From NCBI RefSeq assembly GCF_030651995.1, contig NZ_JAUSBN010000069.1:1-49269 (forward strand): a stretch of DNA of 49,269 nt, read 5' to 3'. Positions 26,728 to 35,166 of the stretch are shown one piece after another. The notes beneath the pieces are model-generated. The model worked only from the letters and a program-made list of their open reading frames with translations, made no database searches and was not told the DNA's origin. The number at the start of each line of letters is the position of its first letter. Position 1 is the stretch's first letter. The position numbers and the translations under genes were made by a program. The stretch is from Reyranella sp. GTDB lineage: Bacteria; Pseudomonadota; Alphaproteobacteria; Reyranellales; Reyranellaceae.

Positions 26728-26757
26728 GAATGTCGACATTATTAATTACAGACATTC
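26728..26757. promoter_or_regulatory. Operator-like palindromes between the dioxygenase and GntR genes
   Basis: AATGTCGACATT (26729-26740) is a perfect 12-bp palindrome, and GACATTC (26751-26757) repeats its half-site, pairing with GAATGTC (26728-26734). The region is AT-rich (ATTATTAATTA) between them. Located between divergent genes of a GntR/FCD regulator and a TauD-like enzyme, it is the likely binding site of that regulator. Confidence 0.6.
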
Positions 26758-26810
26758 GGGCACCTACTTGCTGGAAGCAAGAGCGAAATGCCGCTAGAGG
26801 GTTCCAACCC

Positions 26811-27491
26811 ATGGCCGCACCCGTCCAAAAGACCTACGACATCTACGCCACCCTACCCGCGCAGATCGCGGTGCGGATCGGGCAGGCCATCGTCGAGAAC
26901 GAATTCAAGCCGGGCCAGAAGTTGCGCGAGGTCGATCTCGCGGGCGCCTTTGGGGTCAGCCGGGCGTCGGTTCGCGAGGCCCTGCGCATCCTCGAAAGCG
27001 AAGGGCTGGTGACGATCCTGCCGCAGCGCGGCGCGCAGGTGACGGCGCTGAGCGCCGCCGAGGTCGAGGACATCTTCGATATTCGCGCCCAGTTGATGGG
27101 CCTGGCCTGCGAGCGTCTCGTGGCCGCCCTCCCCCCGGCCGGCAGGCCCGAATTGGAACGCCTCTGTGCCGAACTGGAAAGATCGCTCGACGATGCCGAG
27201 GCCTATGCCCGCGCGAGTCTGGCGATCAGCGAGTTCTGCGTGCGCAATGCCGGCAGTCGGCGGCTGGCCGACCTGATCCTGTCTTTCGGCCGCCAGACCG
27301 CCCGCTATACGAAGCTCAGCCTGTCGACGTCCGACCGACGTCGGCAATCGATCGCCAACTGGCACGGTCTGGTCCGGTCGATCCTCGCGGGCGACGCCAA
27401 GGCCGCCGAGGGCTTCGCCCGCCAACTCGTCTTTGACACTCGCGACACGGCGTTGAGCATGCTCGCCGACGGGATGGCCAAGCAGGGCTGA
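26811..27491 (+). CDS. GntR-family regulator with FCD-type ligand domain
   Basis: A 226-residue regulator. The N-terminal winged helix is typical: ENEFKPGQKLREVDLAGAFG (about 27-46), VSRASVREALRILESEGLVT (recognition helix), LPQRGAQVT (wing). The C-terminal helical domain follows the FCD length, but the usual FH motif reads EFCVRNAGS, and the last metal histidine region reads RQLVFDT, so some metal ligands of FCD proteins are missing. Effector binding may therefore differ. ATG 26811 with AGAGGG before it is chosen over 26730. It is divergent from the dioxygenase/Bug operon, which it most likely controls. Confidence 0.85.
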   Translation: MAAPVQKTYDIYATLPAQIAVRIGQAIVENEFKPGQKLREVDLAGAFGVSRASVREALRILESEGLVTILPQRGAQVTALSAAEVEDIFDIRAQLMGLACERLVAALPPAGRPELERLCAELERSLDDAEAYARASLAISEFCVRNAGSRRLADLILSFGRQTARYTKLSLSTSDRRRQSIANWHGLVRSILAGDAKAAEGFARQLVFDTRDTALSMLADGMAKQG

Positions 27492-27679
27492 CGGATCAGC
27501 ATCCGAGCGCAGCCGACGCGAGCTGGCTGCCGCGGCGCTCCTCCGGTTTCATGCGCGATCTTGAGCATGGCCGGCTCACCGTTGCGCCGCACCGGTAACA
27601 GCAGGCTGTGTGGGTCCTCAGCGGTTCGCCATCGGCGTCGAGAGTCCAGTGTTCCAGCCAGCTCGCGGTATCAACAGGA
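27492..27679. other. Convergent gap with no assignable gene
   Basis: This 188-base stretch separates the convergent GntR and MBL-fold genes. A short minus-strand frame covers it with a Cys-containing tail (HTACCYRCGA), but it overlaps the MBL-fold gene, has no ribosome site and no recognised family. No clear terminator hairpin is seen. Confidence 0.4.
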
Positions 27680-28522
27680 TCAGTCGCCGCCATTGCCGCC
27701 GACGACATAGACGGTGAGCTTCTCGGGCAGCTTGTCGTGCGCGACCTCGATGGTGCGGCGGTCGGGCCAGATGAAGACGGCGTCCTGGTCCGCCATCAGT
27801 TCCTCGAAGCGCGCGACCTGGCCGCGTCCCCAATAGTGCATCGGCAGCACGATCCGTGGCTGGATCTGACGGATGACCTCGACCATCACCGGCAGGCCCA
27901 CGGTGTAGGCGCCGTCGATCGGCACCATCAGCACGTCGATGCGGCCGAGCTCGTCGAGATGGTCCCGGGTCAGCCGGTGATGCAGGTGACCGAGATGGGC
28001 GATGCAGAGATCGCCGATGGTGAAGGTGAAGATCGAGTTGCCGTTGATGCGCGCCGAGCCGCCGCCCCAGTCGCGCGCATTGGTCGGCAGGTTCGTCACC
28101 TTGAGGTCCTTGAGCGAGACGTCGTGGCGCGCCTCGGTCTGGCCGGCTTCGCTCGGCCAGCCGCGCAGCACGTAGGTGATCCCCTCCTCGGGCGTGTCGG
28201 TGTAGTGCGTGGAGTGCGCGTTGTTCATCGTCACGATGTCGGGCTTGCGGCCGAAGCCGTTCAGCCCGTTGTAGTCGGTGATGGCGCGCACGCCCTGGGG
28301 CGTGTCGATCTCGAAGCTGGCATGGCCGAGGAAGGTGATGATGGCGCGGCTCGCCGTGTCCGCCGCCATCTGCGCCCCGTCGAGCGAGGCCATCTGCACA
28401 CCGCGGCCCTGCAGGGTGGGACCGAGCTCGACCAGGTTCTTGGAACAGCGCGCCAGCGCCGGGCCGGCCAGCAGGGCCAAGGCGGTGGCGCACAAGGCGA
28501 AGAGCGACAGACGAAGAGTCAT
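27680..28522 (-). CDS. Exported metallo-beta-lactamase-fold protein
   Basis: A 280-residue protein with a signal peptide (MTLRLSLFALCATALALLAG, ending ALAR). AIITFLGHASFEIDTPQGV (about 60-78) is the start of the MBL fold in UlaG-like/YtnP-like proteins. The usual HxHxDH reads NNAHSTHYTD (about 100-109), a variant HxxHxxD, then AHLGHLHHRL (about 174-183) and LPMHYWG (about 227) supply further metal histidines. The variant motif fits the UlaG/N-acyl-phosphatidylethanolamine-like branch rather than true lactamases. The substrate is unknown. It is divergent from imuA. Confidence 0.78.
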   Translation of the reverse strand: MTLRLSLFALCATALALLAGPALARCSKNLVELGPTLQGRGVQMASLDGAQMAADTASRAIITFLGHASFEIDTPQGVRAITDYNGLNGFGRKPDIVTMNNAHSTHYTDTPEEGITYVLRGWPSEAGQTEARHDVSLKDLKVTNLPTNARDWGGGSARINGNSIFTFTIGDLCIAHLGHLHHRLTRDHLDELGRIDVLMVPIDGAYTVGLPVMVEVIRQIQPRIVLPMHYWGRGQVARFEELMADQDAVFIWPDRRTIEVAHDKLPEKLTVYVVGGNGGD

Positions 28523-28612
28523 GGAGCCTCCGGGACAGGATGGCAGCTTCTCCCCGGATGCACTCGATATGCCAGCCCTGAGTGCCGTTGACTCGCGATT
28601 GTGAAGGAACTA

Positions 28613-28627
28613 GAACAAAACAAGAAC
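28613..28627 (+). promoter_or_regulatory. LexA (SOS) box of the imuAB-dnaE2 cassette
   Basis: GAACAAAACAAGAAC is an exact GAAC-N7-GAAC (GTTC-N7-GTTC on the other strand), the LexA-binding consensus of alphaproteobacteria. It lies 41 bases before the imuA start. A further GAAC at 28607-28610 precedes it. It should place the whole imuA-imuB-vapBC-dnaE2 run under SOS control. Confidence 0.88.
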
Positions 28628-28667
28628 ATTTAACCCACAGCCCGTCCACCAGACCGACGAGGGGGCG

Positions 28668-29507
28668 ATGCCGGTCATTTCCCCGAGTGCCTTTGCTTCC
28701 CCTGCTTCCAAGGCCGCCAACGATCTGGCGACTCTGGTCCCTGCGGCCCTGCGGGAAAAAGTAAGGCGTCTGGAGAGGGCAAACAGTGTCCAGAGAAGCG
28801 GCAAAGCGGCCGCGGTTCCCCTTGGGATTGCGGCCATCGACGCCCTGCTGCCCGAGGGCGGGTTGCTGACGGGCGCCCTGCACGAGATCGAGGCCGGGCC
28901 CTGCCCCTCCGGCCGCGTGGCGCCCCATGACGGGGCCGCGCTGGGCTTCGCCGCCCATCTGCTCGGTCGCTTCGGGCCGGGCACGATCCTGTGGTGCCGC
29001 CGCCCGACCGGCCGCTTCGACGCGCCGCCCTATGCGTCCGCGCTCTCCCCCTGGTTCGATCCGGCGCGCCTGCTGATGGTCACGGCCCATCGCGACGAGG
29101 ATCTCTTCTGGGCGATGGAGGAAGGGCTGCGCTGCCCCGGCATCGCCGCCGTGCTGGGCGAGACGCGGGCGGCCGATCCCACGGCCGGCCGCCGCCTGTC
29201 GCTGGCCGCCGAGAAGAACGGCGTGCCCGCCCTGCTGCTGCGCGCCCAGCCGGCGCCGCCGCAAAGCGTATGCGCGACCCGGTGGCGGATCGCCTCCGCG
29301 CCCTCCTGCTCGACGCCGGGTCTCAAGGATGTCGGCGCCGCGCGCTGGCGCCTCGAACTTCGGCGCAACCGCTTCGGCACGCCGTCCGCCGCCGAAACAC
29401 CGTCCTGGCTCCTGGAGTGGAACGATGAAACGCATTGTCTCGCTGTGGTTCCCCAAGCTCTCCACGGATCGTCTGGCGCGCGCTTCGAAGAAAGACTGGT
29501 CGGATAG
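28668..29507 (+). CDS. imuA: SOS mutagenesis protein ImuA
   Basis: A 279-residue RecA-like/SulA-like accessory of the mutasome. PLGIAAIDALLPEGGLLTGA (about 52-71) and LHEIEAGP are the recognisable N-terminal blocks, and ILWCRRPTGRFDAPPYAS matches ImuA core residues. The C-terminal WLLEWNDETHCLAVV precedes the imuB overlap. GAGGGGG gives a strong ribosome site at ATG 28668. It is the first gene behind the LexA box. It overlaps imuB by 83 bases. ImuA, ImuB and DnaE2 together carry out error-prone synthesis past DNA damage. Confidence 0.88.
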   Translation: MPVISPSAFASPASKAANDLATLVPAALREKVRRLERANSVQRSGKAAAVPLGIAAIDALLPEGGLLTGALHEIEAGPCPSGRVAPHDGAALGFAAHLLGRFGPGTILWCRRPTGRFDAPPYASALSPWFDPARLLMVTAHRDEDLFWAMEEGLRCPGIAAVLGETRAADPTAGRRLSLAAEKNGVPALLLRAQPAPPQSVCATRWRIASAPSCSTPGLKDVGAARWRLELRRNRFGTPSAAETPSWLLEWNDETHCLAVVPQALHGSSGARFEERLVG

Positions 29508-31074
29508 GGCCACCGCCACCGTCGTCTGGCACGACGGCTGCCCGCGCCTCGCCGCCGTCAATCCGCACGCCCGGGCCGCCGGCCTGCGTCCACGCATGCG
29601 GCTGGCCGATGCGCGCGCCCTGCTCCCTGACCTCGTCACGGTCGCGGGCGAACCACAGGCCGACCTTCGCCTGATCGAGGCGATCGCGGGCTGGTGCGAT
29701 CGCTACACGCCGTGGGTGGCGATCGATCCGATGGGCGGGGCCCTTGCCGATGACATCGAAAAGACCTGCAGCGCCGGCGGCTTCGGCGGTGATGCCGGCC
29801 TGCTGCTCGACGTAACGGGCTGCACGCATCTCTTCGGCGAGGGCGAGGCCGGCGAACGGGCGCTGCTGGCCGACCTGGTCACGCGGCTGGCCCGCCGCGA
29901 CCTTTCCTGTCGCGCCGCGATGGCCGACACGGCGGGCGCCGCCTGGGCACTGGCGCGCTTCGCCGAGCGCCAGGCCGATCTCTTCTGCCCGTCGCGCGGC
30001 CAGCGCGATGCGCTCGGCTCGTTGCCGGTCGAAGGCCTGCGGCTCGACCCGCCGATCCTCGAGGCCTTCCTGAAGCTCGGCCTGCGCCGCATCGGCGATC
30101 TCTATCCCATGCCGCGTGCGCCGCTCGCCCGCCGCTTCGGCAACCAGCCGCTCAATCGCCTCGACCAGGCGCTGGGTACGCTCGCCGAGCCGATCGAGCC
30201 GCGCCGCCTGCCGCCCGCCTTCCGCACGCGCCTCGCCTTTGCCGAGCCGATCGGCCGGGCCGAGGACATCGCCGCCGCGACCAGCCGGCTGCTGGCAGCA
30301 CTTTGCCGACAGTTCGAACAGGCCGGTGTCGGCGCGCGCCAGCTCGAGATCGCGCTCTATCGTGTCGACGGATCGGTCGACCGCACCTCGATCGGCACCA
30401 GCCGGCCCAACCGCGACAACCCGAAGCTGATGAAGCTGTTCGAGGAGAGGCTGGGCGAGCTCGATCCCGGCTTCGGCGTCGAGCTGATGATCCTGGCCGC
30501 CCCCGAGGTCGAAGCCTGGAGCGGCACGCAAGATGCGCTGCCCGACCAGAACGCGCCCGGCATCGCCTCGGGCGTCGACGGCATGATCGATCTCGCCGAC
30601 CGTCTGGCGCTGCGGCTGGGATCGGAAAATGTCGTGCGGCTGCTGTCGCGCGACAGCCATCTGCCCGAACGCGTACAGGTCGCTGCGGCTGTTTCATCGA
30701 AGCCCGCAGCGGCGGGCGCCTGGCGCCGCGTCGCGAGCCTCAAGGGCGCACGGCCAACGCGCCTGCTGCAGCGACCCGAGCCCGTCGAGGTCACCGCCTT
30801 CGTGCCCGACGATCCGCCCTCGGTCTTCCACTGGCGGCGGCATGCCCACCGCATCGTGCGCGCCGACGGCCCGGAACGGATCGCCAATGAATGGTGGCGA
30901 CCGCGGTCCGACGGCACTCATCCGCCGGCCGGCACCCTGCCGCCGGTGCGCGATTACTACCGCGTCGAGGACGATGACGGCGGCCGCTTCTGGCTGTTCC
31001 GCGACGGGCCTTACCAGCTCGCCGCCAACGGTCATCCGACCGCCCGCTGGTTCCTCCACGGTTTCTGCGCCTGA
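29425..31074 (+). CDS. imuB: ImuB, catalytically inactive Y-family polymerase homologue
   Basis: A 549-residue protein. ATG 29425 (MKRIVSLWFPKLSTDRLARA) is the usual ImuB start. The first Y-family acidic motif is absent (SLWFPKLSTD), as is normal in ImuB, which acts as a scaffold and not as a polymerase. LLLDVTGCTHLFGGE-like LLDVTGCTHLFGEGEAG (about 129-145) and LPVEGLRLDPPILEAFLKLG, RIGDLYPMPRAPLARRFG (helix-hairpin region) are conserved. The C-terminal RDYYRVEDDDGGRFWLFRDG (about 508-527) is the family tail. A vapBC pair separates it from dnaE2. Confidence 0.92.
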   Translation: MKRIVSLWFPKLSTDRLARASKKDWSDRATATVVWHDGCPRLAAVNPHARAAGLRPRMRLADARALLPDLVTVAGEPQADLRLIEAIAGWCDRYTPWVAIDPMGGALADDIEKTCSAGGFGGDAGLLLDVTGCTHLFGEGEAGERALLADLVTRLARRDLSCRAAMADTAGAAWALARFAERQADLFCPSRGQRDALGSLPVEGLRLDPPILEAFLKLGLRRIGDLYPMPRAPLARRFGNQPLNRLDQALGTLAEPIEPRRLPPAFRTRLAFAEPIGRAEDIAAATSRLLAALCRQFEQAGVGARQLEIALYRVDGSVDRTSIGTSRPNRDNPKLMKLFEERLGELDPGFGVELMILAAPEVEAWSGTQDALPDQNAPGIASGVDGMIDLADRLALRLGSENVVRLLSRDSHLPERVQVAAAVSSKPAAAGAWRRVASLKGARPTRLLQRPEPVEVTAFVPDDPPSVFHWRRHAHRIVRADGPERIANEWWRPRSDGTHPPAGTLPPVRDYYRVEDDDGGRFWLFRDGPYQLAANGHPTARWFLHGFCA

Positions 31075-31087
31075 AGGGGAGAGGGAA

Positions 31088-31330
31088 ATGGAGACGGCAA
31101 CAGCAACGGCCAGACGGGGCACCACGCTCACCATCCGCGGCCTCGATGTCGCGATCATCGAACGCCTGAAGATCCATGCGCGTGCCAGGGGCCGCTCGCT
31201 GGAGGCCGACCTGCGTGACCTGCTGACCTACGCGTCGGGCCAGCCGCTGGTGCTCGATCCGCTGGAAGAGGCCGACCGCATCGCCGCCATGACACCGCGA
31301 TCCGTCGCCCAGATGGGAGGCGGCACGTGA
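31088..31330 (+). CDS. vapB: VapB/FitA-type antitoxin inside the mutasome operon
   Basis: An 80-residue ribbon-helix-helix protein. TLTIRGLDVAIIERLKIHAR (about 14-33) followed by ARGRSLEADLRDLL is the FitA/VapB pattern. The C-terminal part, with TPRSVAQMGG, would wrap the toxin. ATG 31088 has a good site (GGGGAGAGGGA), only 13 bases after imuB. It overlaps vapC by 4 bases. No operator of its own is obvious in the 13-base gap, so it may be expressed only from the SOS promoter or from a promoter inside imuB. A TA pair in this location is unusual. Confidence 0.87.
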   Translation: METATATARRGTTLTIRGLDVAIIERLKIHARARGRSLEADLRDLLTYASGQPLVLDPLEEADRIAAMTPRSVAQMGGGT

Positions 31331-31767
31331 TCGTCGTCGTCGATCCCGGCGTCGCCATCAAATGGTTCGTCGAGGAGCCCTTGCGGCCACAGGCACGCTC
31401 CCTGTTGGCCAACCGTCACGAGGTGATCGCGCCCGACATCCTGATCGCGGGCGTCGCCGAGCTGGCCTGGCAGAAGACGACACGCGGTGAAATCACGGCC
31501 GAACAGGCCGAGCCCATCGTGCGCAACATCGCGCTGCCGTCGTTCATCTCGGCCTTCGTCGAATCGTCTCAACTGCGCAACCGCGCGCTGGCCATCGCCC
31601 TGCAATGCGGCCGGCCGGTGCACGAATGCTTCTATGCCGCCTGTGCCGAGTCCGCCCAGGCGCCGCTGGTCAGCGCGGACGAGGCGTTCCTGCTGGCGCT
31701 GAAGAGCGAAGGCATTGCGGTGCGGGGTGTCCCGCTCACCCAGGCGGACGAACTCGTCGATCGCTGA
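31327..31767 (+). CDS. vapC: VapC PIN-domain ribonuclease toxin inside the mutasome operon
   Basis: A 146-residue PIN-domain RNase from GTG 31327, which overlaps the vapB stop. Acidic residues typical of the PIN active site are seen: D6 in VVVDPGVAIKW, E45 in AGVAELAW, E in RPVHECFYAA (where many VapC have D), and D in LVSADEAFLLAL. It should cut tRNA or other RNA when freed from VapB. The stop lies only 4 bases before the dnaE2 start, so dnaE2 translation probably depends on ribosomes finishing vapC. Confidence 0.88.
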   Translation: MIVVVDPGVAIKWFVEEPLRPQARSLLANRHEVIAPDILIAGVAELAWQKTTRGEITAEQAEPIVRNIALPSFISAFVESSQLRNRALAIALQCGRPVHECFYAACAESAQAPLVSADEAFLLALKSEGIAVRGVPLTQADELVDR

Positions 31768-31771
31768 TGCC

Positions 31772-34700
31772 ATGGACTACGCCGAGCTCCAGGTCACCAC
31801 CAACTACAGCTTCCTGCGCAGTGGCTCGCACCCGCAGGAACTGGTCGAACGGGCGATCGAGCTCGGCCATACCGCCATCGGCATCACCGACCGCAACACG
31901 CTGGCCGGCGTCGTGCGTGCCTTCGCAGCTTCGCGCGACGAGAAGAAGCCAAAGGATCCCACGTGCGACAGAATAAAGCTGCTGGCCGGCAGCCGCCTCG
32001 AAACGCGCGACGGCTTTTCGCTGCTCGCCTATCCGACCGACCTCGACGCCTACAAGCGCCTGTCCCGCCTGCTGACCCTGGGCAACCGTCGCACCGAGAA
32101 GGGCCAGTGCGACATCAGCTTCGACGATCTGGCCGGGCATGCAGAGGGCCTGCTGGCCATCGTGCTGCCGCCTCGCGATCCCGGAGACCCGGCCTTCCGC
32201 GACAGGCTGCGGGCCCTGGCCGGACTGTTCGGCGACCGCTGCTACCTCGCGGGCACGATGCTGTTCCGGGGCGACGATGCGCGGCGGCTGGCCCGGCTCG
32301 ACGATCTCGTCACCGAGATGGGGATGAAGTTCGTCGCCACCAACGACGTCCACTATCATGTCCCCGAGCGGCGGGCGCTGCAGGATGTCGTGACGGCGAT
32401 CCGCCTGGGCTGCACCGTCGAGGAGCTTGGCTTCCGGCGCTTCGTCAGCGCAGAACGCCATCTCAAGGACCCCGCAGAGATGGCGCGCCTGTTTCGCCGC
32501 CATCCCCATGCCATCGCGCATACCCAGGAGATCGTGAAGCGCTGCGGCTTCTCGCTTCGACAACTCACCTACCAGTATCCGGTCGTCTACGAGGGCGGCG
32601 AGACCCCCATGGACAAGCTCGTCCGCCTGACCTGGGAGGGTGCGAAATGGCGATATCCGGAAGGCGTCCCGGACAAGGTGGCCAGCACGATCCGACGCGA
32701 GTTCGCACTCATCGGTCACAAGCAAATCGCGCCTTACTTCCTGACGGTGCAAGAGATCGTCAGGGAGGCGCGTGATCGCGGCATCCTATGCCAGGGCCGC
32801 GGTTCTGCCGCCAACTCCGCCGTCTGCTACTGCCTGGGTGTCACCTCGGTGAATCCCAACGAGACGGAAGTGCTGTTCGAGCGCTTTCTGTCCAACTCGC
32901 GCAACGAGCCGCCCGACATCGACGTCGACTTCGAGCATGAGAGGCGCGAAGAGATCATTCAGTGGATCTACGAAACGAAGGGCCGCAACCGCGCCGCCCT
33001 GGCGGCCACGGTGATCTCCTTCAGGAGCCGCAGCGCCATCCGCGAGGTCGGCAAGGTTCTGGGCCTGTCGCCCGACATGGTGGGCGTGATGGCCGACACG
33101 GTGTGGGGCATGGGGTCGAGCGGCGTGAAGGTCGACCATGTGCGGGAAGCGGGTCTCGACCCGATGGACCCGCGCATCATGCTGGCGCTCGAACTTTCGT
33201 CGGCGCTGTGCGGCTTCCCGCGTCACCTCTCCCAGCATGTCGGCGGCTTCGTGCTGACCGAGGGCCGCCTCGACGAGCTGATGCCCATCCAGAACGCGGC
33301 GATGGAGAAGCGCACCGTCGTCGAGTGGGACAAGGACGACCTCGACGTACTGGAGATCTACAAGGTCGACGTGCTGGCGCTCGGCATGCTGACGGCGCTG
33401 CGCAAGAGCTTTGCCCTGATCGAGAAGCATTTCGGAGAGAAGCTGTCGCTCGCCATGCGGCCGACCGACGAGAACGTCTACGAGATGCTGTGTCGCGCCG
33501 ACTCGGTCGGCGTCTTCCAGGTCGAGAGCCGGGCGCAGATGTCGATGCTGCCGCGGCTACAGCCCAGGGAGTATTACGATCTCGTCGTCCAGGTGGCGAT
33601 CGTGCGGCCGGGACCCATCCAGGGCGGCATGGTGCATCCCTACCTGAAGAACCGCGCCAATCCCCGCGCCGTCGTCTATCCGAGGGACGAACTCAAGGCG
33701 GTCCTCGAGAGAACGCTGGGTGTTCCCCTGTTCCAAGAACAGGCGATGCAGATCGCCATCGTCGGTGCGGGATTCTCGCCGGAGAAGGCCGACGAACTGC
33801 GCCGCGCCATGGCGACGTTCCGCCACAACGGCACCATCCACAAGTTCAAGACTCCCTTCATCGAAGGCATGGTGGGGAAGAAATACGATCGCGACTTCGC
33901 CGAGCGCTGCTTCAGGCAGATCGAAGGCTTCGGCGAGTATGGCTTCCCCGAGAGCCATGCCGCGAGCTTCGCGATCCTGGTCTACGCCTCGTCCTACGTG
34001 AAGCACTACTATCCTGAAGTCTTTGCCGCGGCCCTGCTCAACGCCCAGCCGATGGGATTTTACGCGCCGGCCCAGCTCGTGCGTGACGCAAAGGAGCATG
34101 GCGTCAACATACGGCCGCCCGACATCAACGACAGCGACTGGGATTGCACCCTGGAGCCGGGACGGAACAACCGCTGCGCGCTGCGTCTTGGCCTGCGTCA
34201 GGTCACGGGGCTTTCCGAGGACGCGGCCAGGCAGATGGTCGCGAACCGGGGCGGCAGGCCCTATCGCGATCCCTCCGACCTGTGGCGGCGCAGTGGCCTC
34301 AGCAAGAAGCAGATCGTGGCGCTGGCCCGTGCCGATGCCTTCGCGTCCCTCGGCCTCACGCGCCGCGACGTATTGTGGGCGGTGCGCGGCTTCTCCGATG
34401 GGCAACTGCCGTTGCTCGATACGGAGTCGGGAGCCTGCGACGTCGAGCCCGCCGTCGTCCTTCCGGCACTGACGCTCGGCGAACAGGTGGTCGACGATTA
34501 CAGCAGCTTCTCGATGTCGCTGCGATCGCACCCGATGGAGCTGCTGCGGGCCACTCTCGCGCAGCGCGGCATGTCCAGCACCGAGGCGCTGAAGGCGTCG
34601 ATGAATGGCCAGCTCCTGACCTTGGCGGGTCTCGTCCTGGTGCGCCAGCGACCGGGCACCGCTTCGGGCGTGGTGTTCGTCACGCTTGAAGATGAGTTCG

Positions 34701-35092
34701 GCATCGCCAACCTCGTGGTCTGGCCCAAGGTGTTCGACGCCCATCGCCGCATCGTCATGGGGGCCCGGATGATGGCCGTGCGCGGTCGCATCCAGTGCCA
34801 GGGCGAGGATAACTACAAGGTGATCCATCTGGTCGCGGATGAGCTGTGGGACCTCTCGGCCGAACTGGACTCGATCTCCGAGCTCGACTTGTTCCACCTG
34901 ACCAACGGCCGTGGCGACGAGGTCCGCAGCGATCCCGGCGACCGTCGGGTGAAGGTCGCAGAGGCCAACGCCACGCGCCATCGCTCGAGCCGGAATGTCC
35001 CTGAAAAGCCGGCCGGCCAGCCGAAGTACGACCGAAGCCTCGTCGTCCTCGACCGGCCCAAAATCCGCATCCAGAGCCGGGACTTCCATTGA
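31772..35092 (+). CDS. dnaE2: Error-prone DNA polymerase III alpha DnaE2
   Basis: A 1106-residue polymerase. The PHP domain starts at once (AELQVTTNYSFLRSGSHPQE, about 3-22). The polymerase acidic residues stand in PDIDVDF (381-387) and KVDVLALGML (Asp about 533). ESHAASFAILVYASSYVKHY (fingers/HhH side) and the C-terminal OB fold (LTLAGLVLVRQRPG, then VFVTLEDEFGIANLVVWP) are intact. ATG 31772 (MDYAELQV) has no clear ribosome site and lies 4 bases after vapC. It extends DNA past lesions, and with ImuA/ImuB it causes SOS mutagenesis. Confidence 0.95.
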   Translation: MDYAELQVTTNYSFLRSGSHPQELVERAIELGHTAIGITDRNTLAGVVRAFAASRDEKKPKDPTCDRIKLLAGSRLETRDGFSLLAYPTDLDAYKRLSRLLTLGNRRTEKGQCDISFDDLAGHAEGLLAIVLPPRDPGDPAFRDRLRALAGLFGDRCYLAGTMLFRGDDARRLARLDDLVTEMGMKFVATNDVHYHVPERRALQDVVTAIRLGCTVEELGFRRFVSAERHLKDPAEMARLFRRHPHAIAHTQEIVKRCGFSLRQLTYQYPVVYEGGETPMDKLVRLTWEGAKWRYPEGVPDKVASTIRREFALIGHKQIAPYFLTVQEIVREARDRGILCQGRGSAANSAVCYCLGVTSVNPNETEVLFERFLSNSRNEPPDIDVDFEHERREEIIQWIYETKGRNRAALAATVISFRSRSAIREVGKVLGLSPDMVGVMADTVWGMGSSGVKVDHVREAGLDPMDPRIMLALELSSALCGFPRHLSQHVGGFVLTEGRLDELMPIQNAAMEKRTVVEWDKDDLDVLEIYKVDVLALGMLTALRKSFALIEKHFGEKLSLAMRPTDENVYEMLCRADSVGVFQVESRAQMSMLPRLQPREYYDLVVQVAIVRPGPIQGGMVHPYLKNRANPRAVVYPRDELKAVLERTLGVPLFQEQAMQIAIVGAGFSPEKADELRRAMATFRHNGTIHKFKTPFIEGMVGKKYDRDFAERCFRQIEGFGEYGFPESHAASFAILVYASSYVKHYYPEVFAAALLNAQPMGFYAPAQLVRDAKEHGVNIRPPDINDSDWDCTLEPGRNNRCALRLGLRQVTGLSEDAARQMVANRGGRPYRDPSDLWRRSGLSKKQIVALARADAFASLGLTRRDVLWAVRGFSDGQLPLLDTESGACDVEPAVVLPALTLGEQVVDDYSSFSMSLRSHPMELLRATLAQRGMSSTEALKASMNGQLLTLAGLVLVRQRPGTASGVVFVTLEDEFGIANLVVWPKVFDAHRRIVMGARMMAVRGRIQCQGEDNYKVIHLVADELWDLSAELDSISELDLFHLTNGRGDEVRSDPGDRRVKVAEANATRHRSSRNVPEKPAGQPKYDRSLVVLDRPKIRIQSRDFH

Positions 35093-35124
35093 GCCCCTCA
35101 ACTCTTGACGACCAACCTCAAATT

Positions 35125-35147
35125 ACACGTGTTGGAGACACATGTGT
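35125..35147. promoter_or_regulatory. Twin palindrome, candidate ccd operator
   Basis: ACACGTGT (35125-35132) and ACACATGTGT (35138-35147) are two adjacent perfect palindromes with the same edge bases, 20 bases before the CcdA-like start. TTGACG at 35105-35110 could be a -35 hexamer. The set fits an autoregulated TA promoter independent of dnaE2. Confidence 0.5.
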
Positions 35148-35166
35148 TTTCGAGTGGAATACAGCA

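Noticed and set aside
27492..27708. Short minus-strand frame with several Cys (CCYRCG)
   Set aside because: It overlaps the end of the MBL-fold gene, has no ribosome site, and the Cys spacing fits no known zinc motif.
27618..29639. 673-residue minus-strand frame across the MBL-fold gene and imuA
   Set aside because: It runs antisense through imuA and out of frame through the MBL-fold gene and has no motifs; GC-driven lack of stops explains it.
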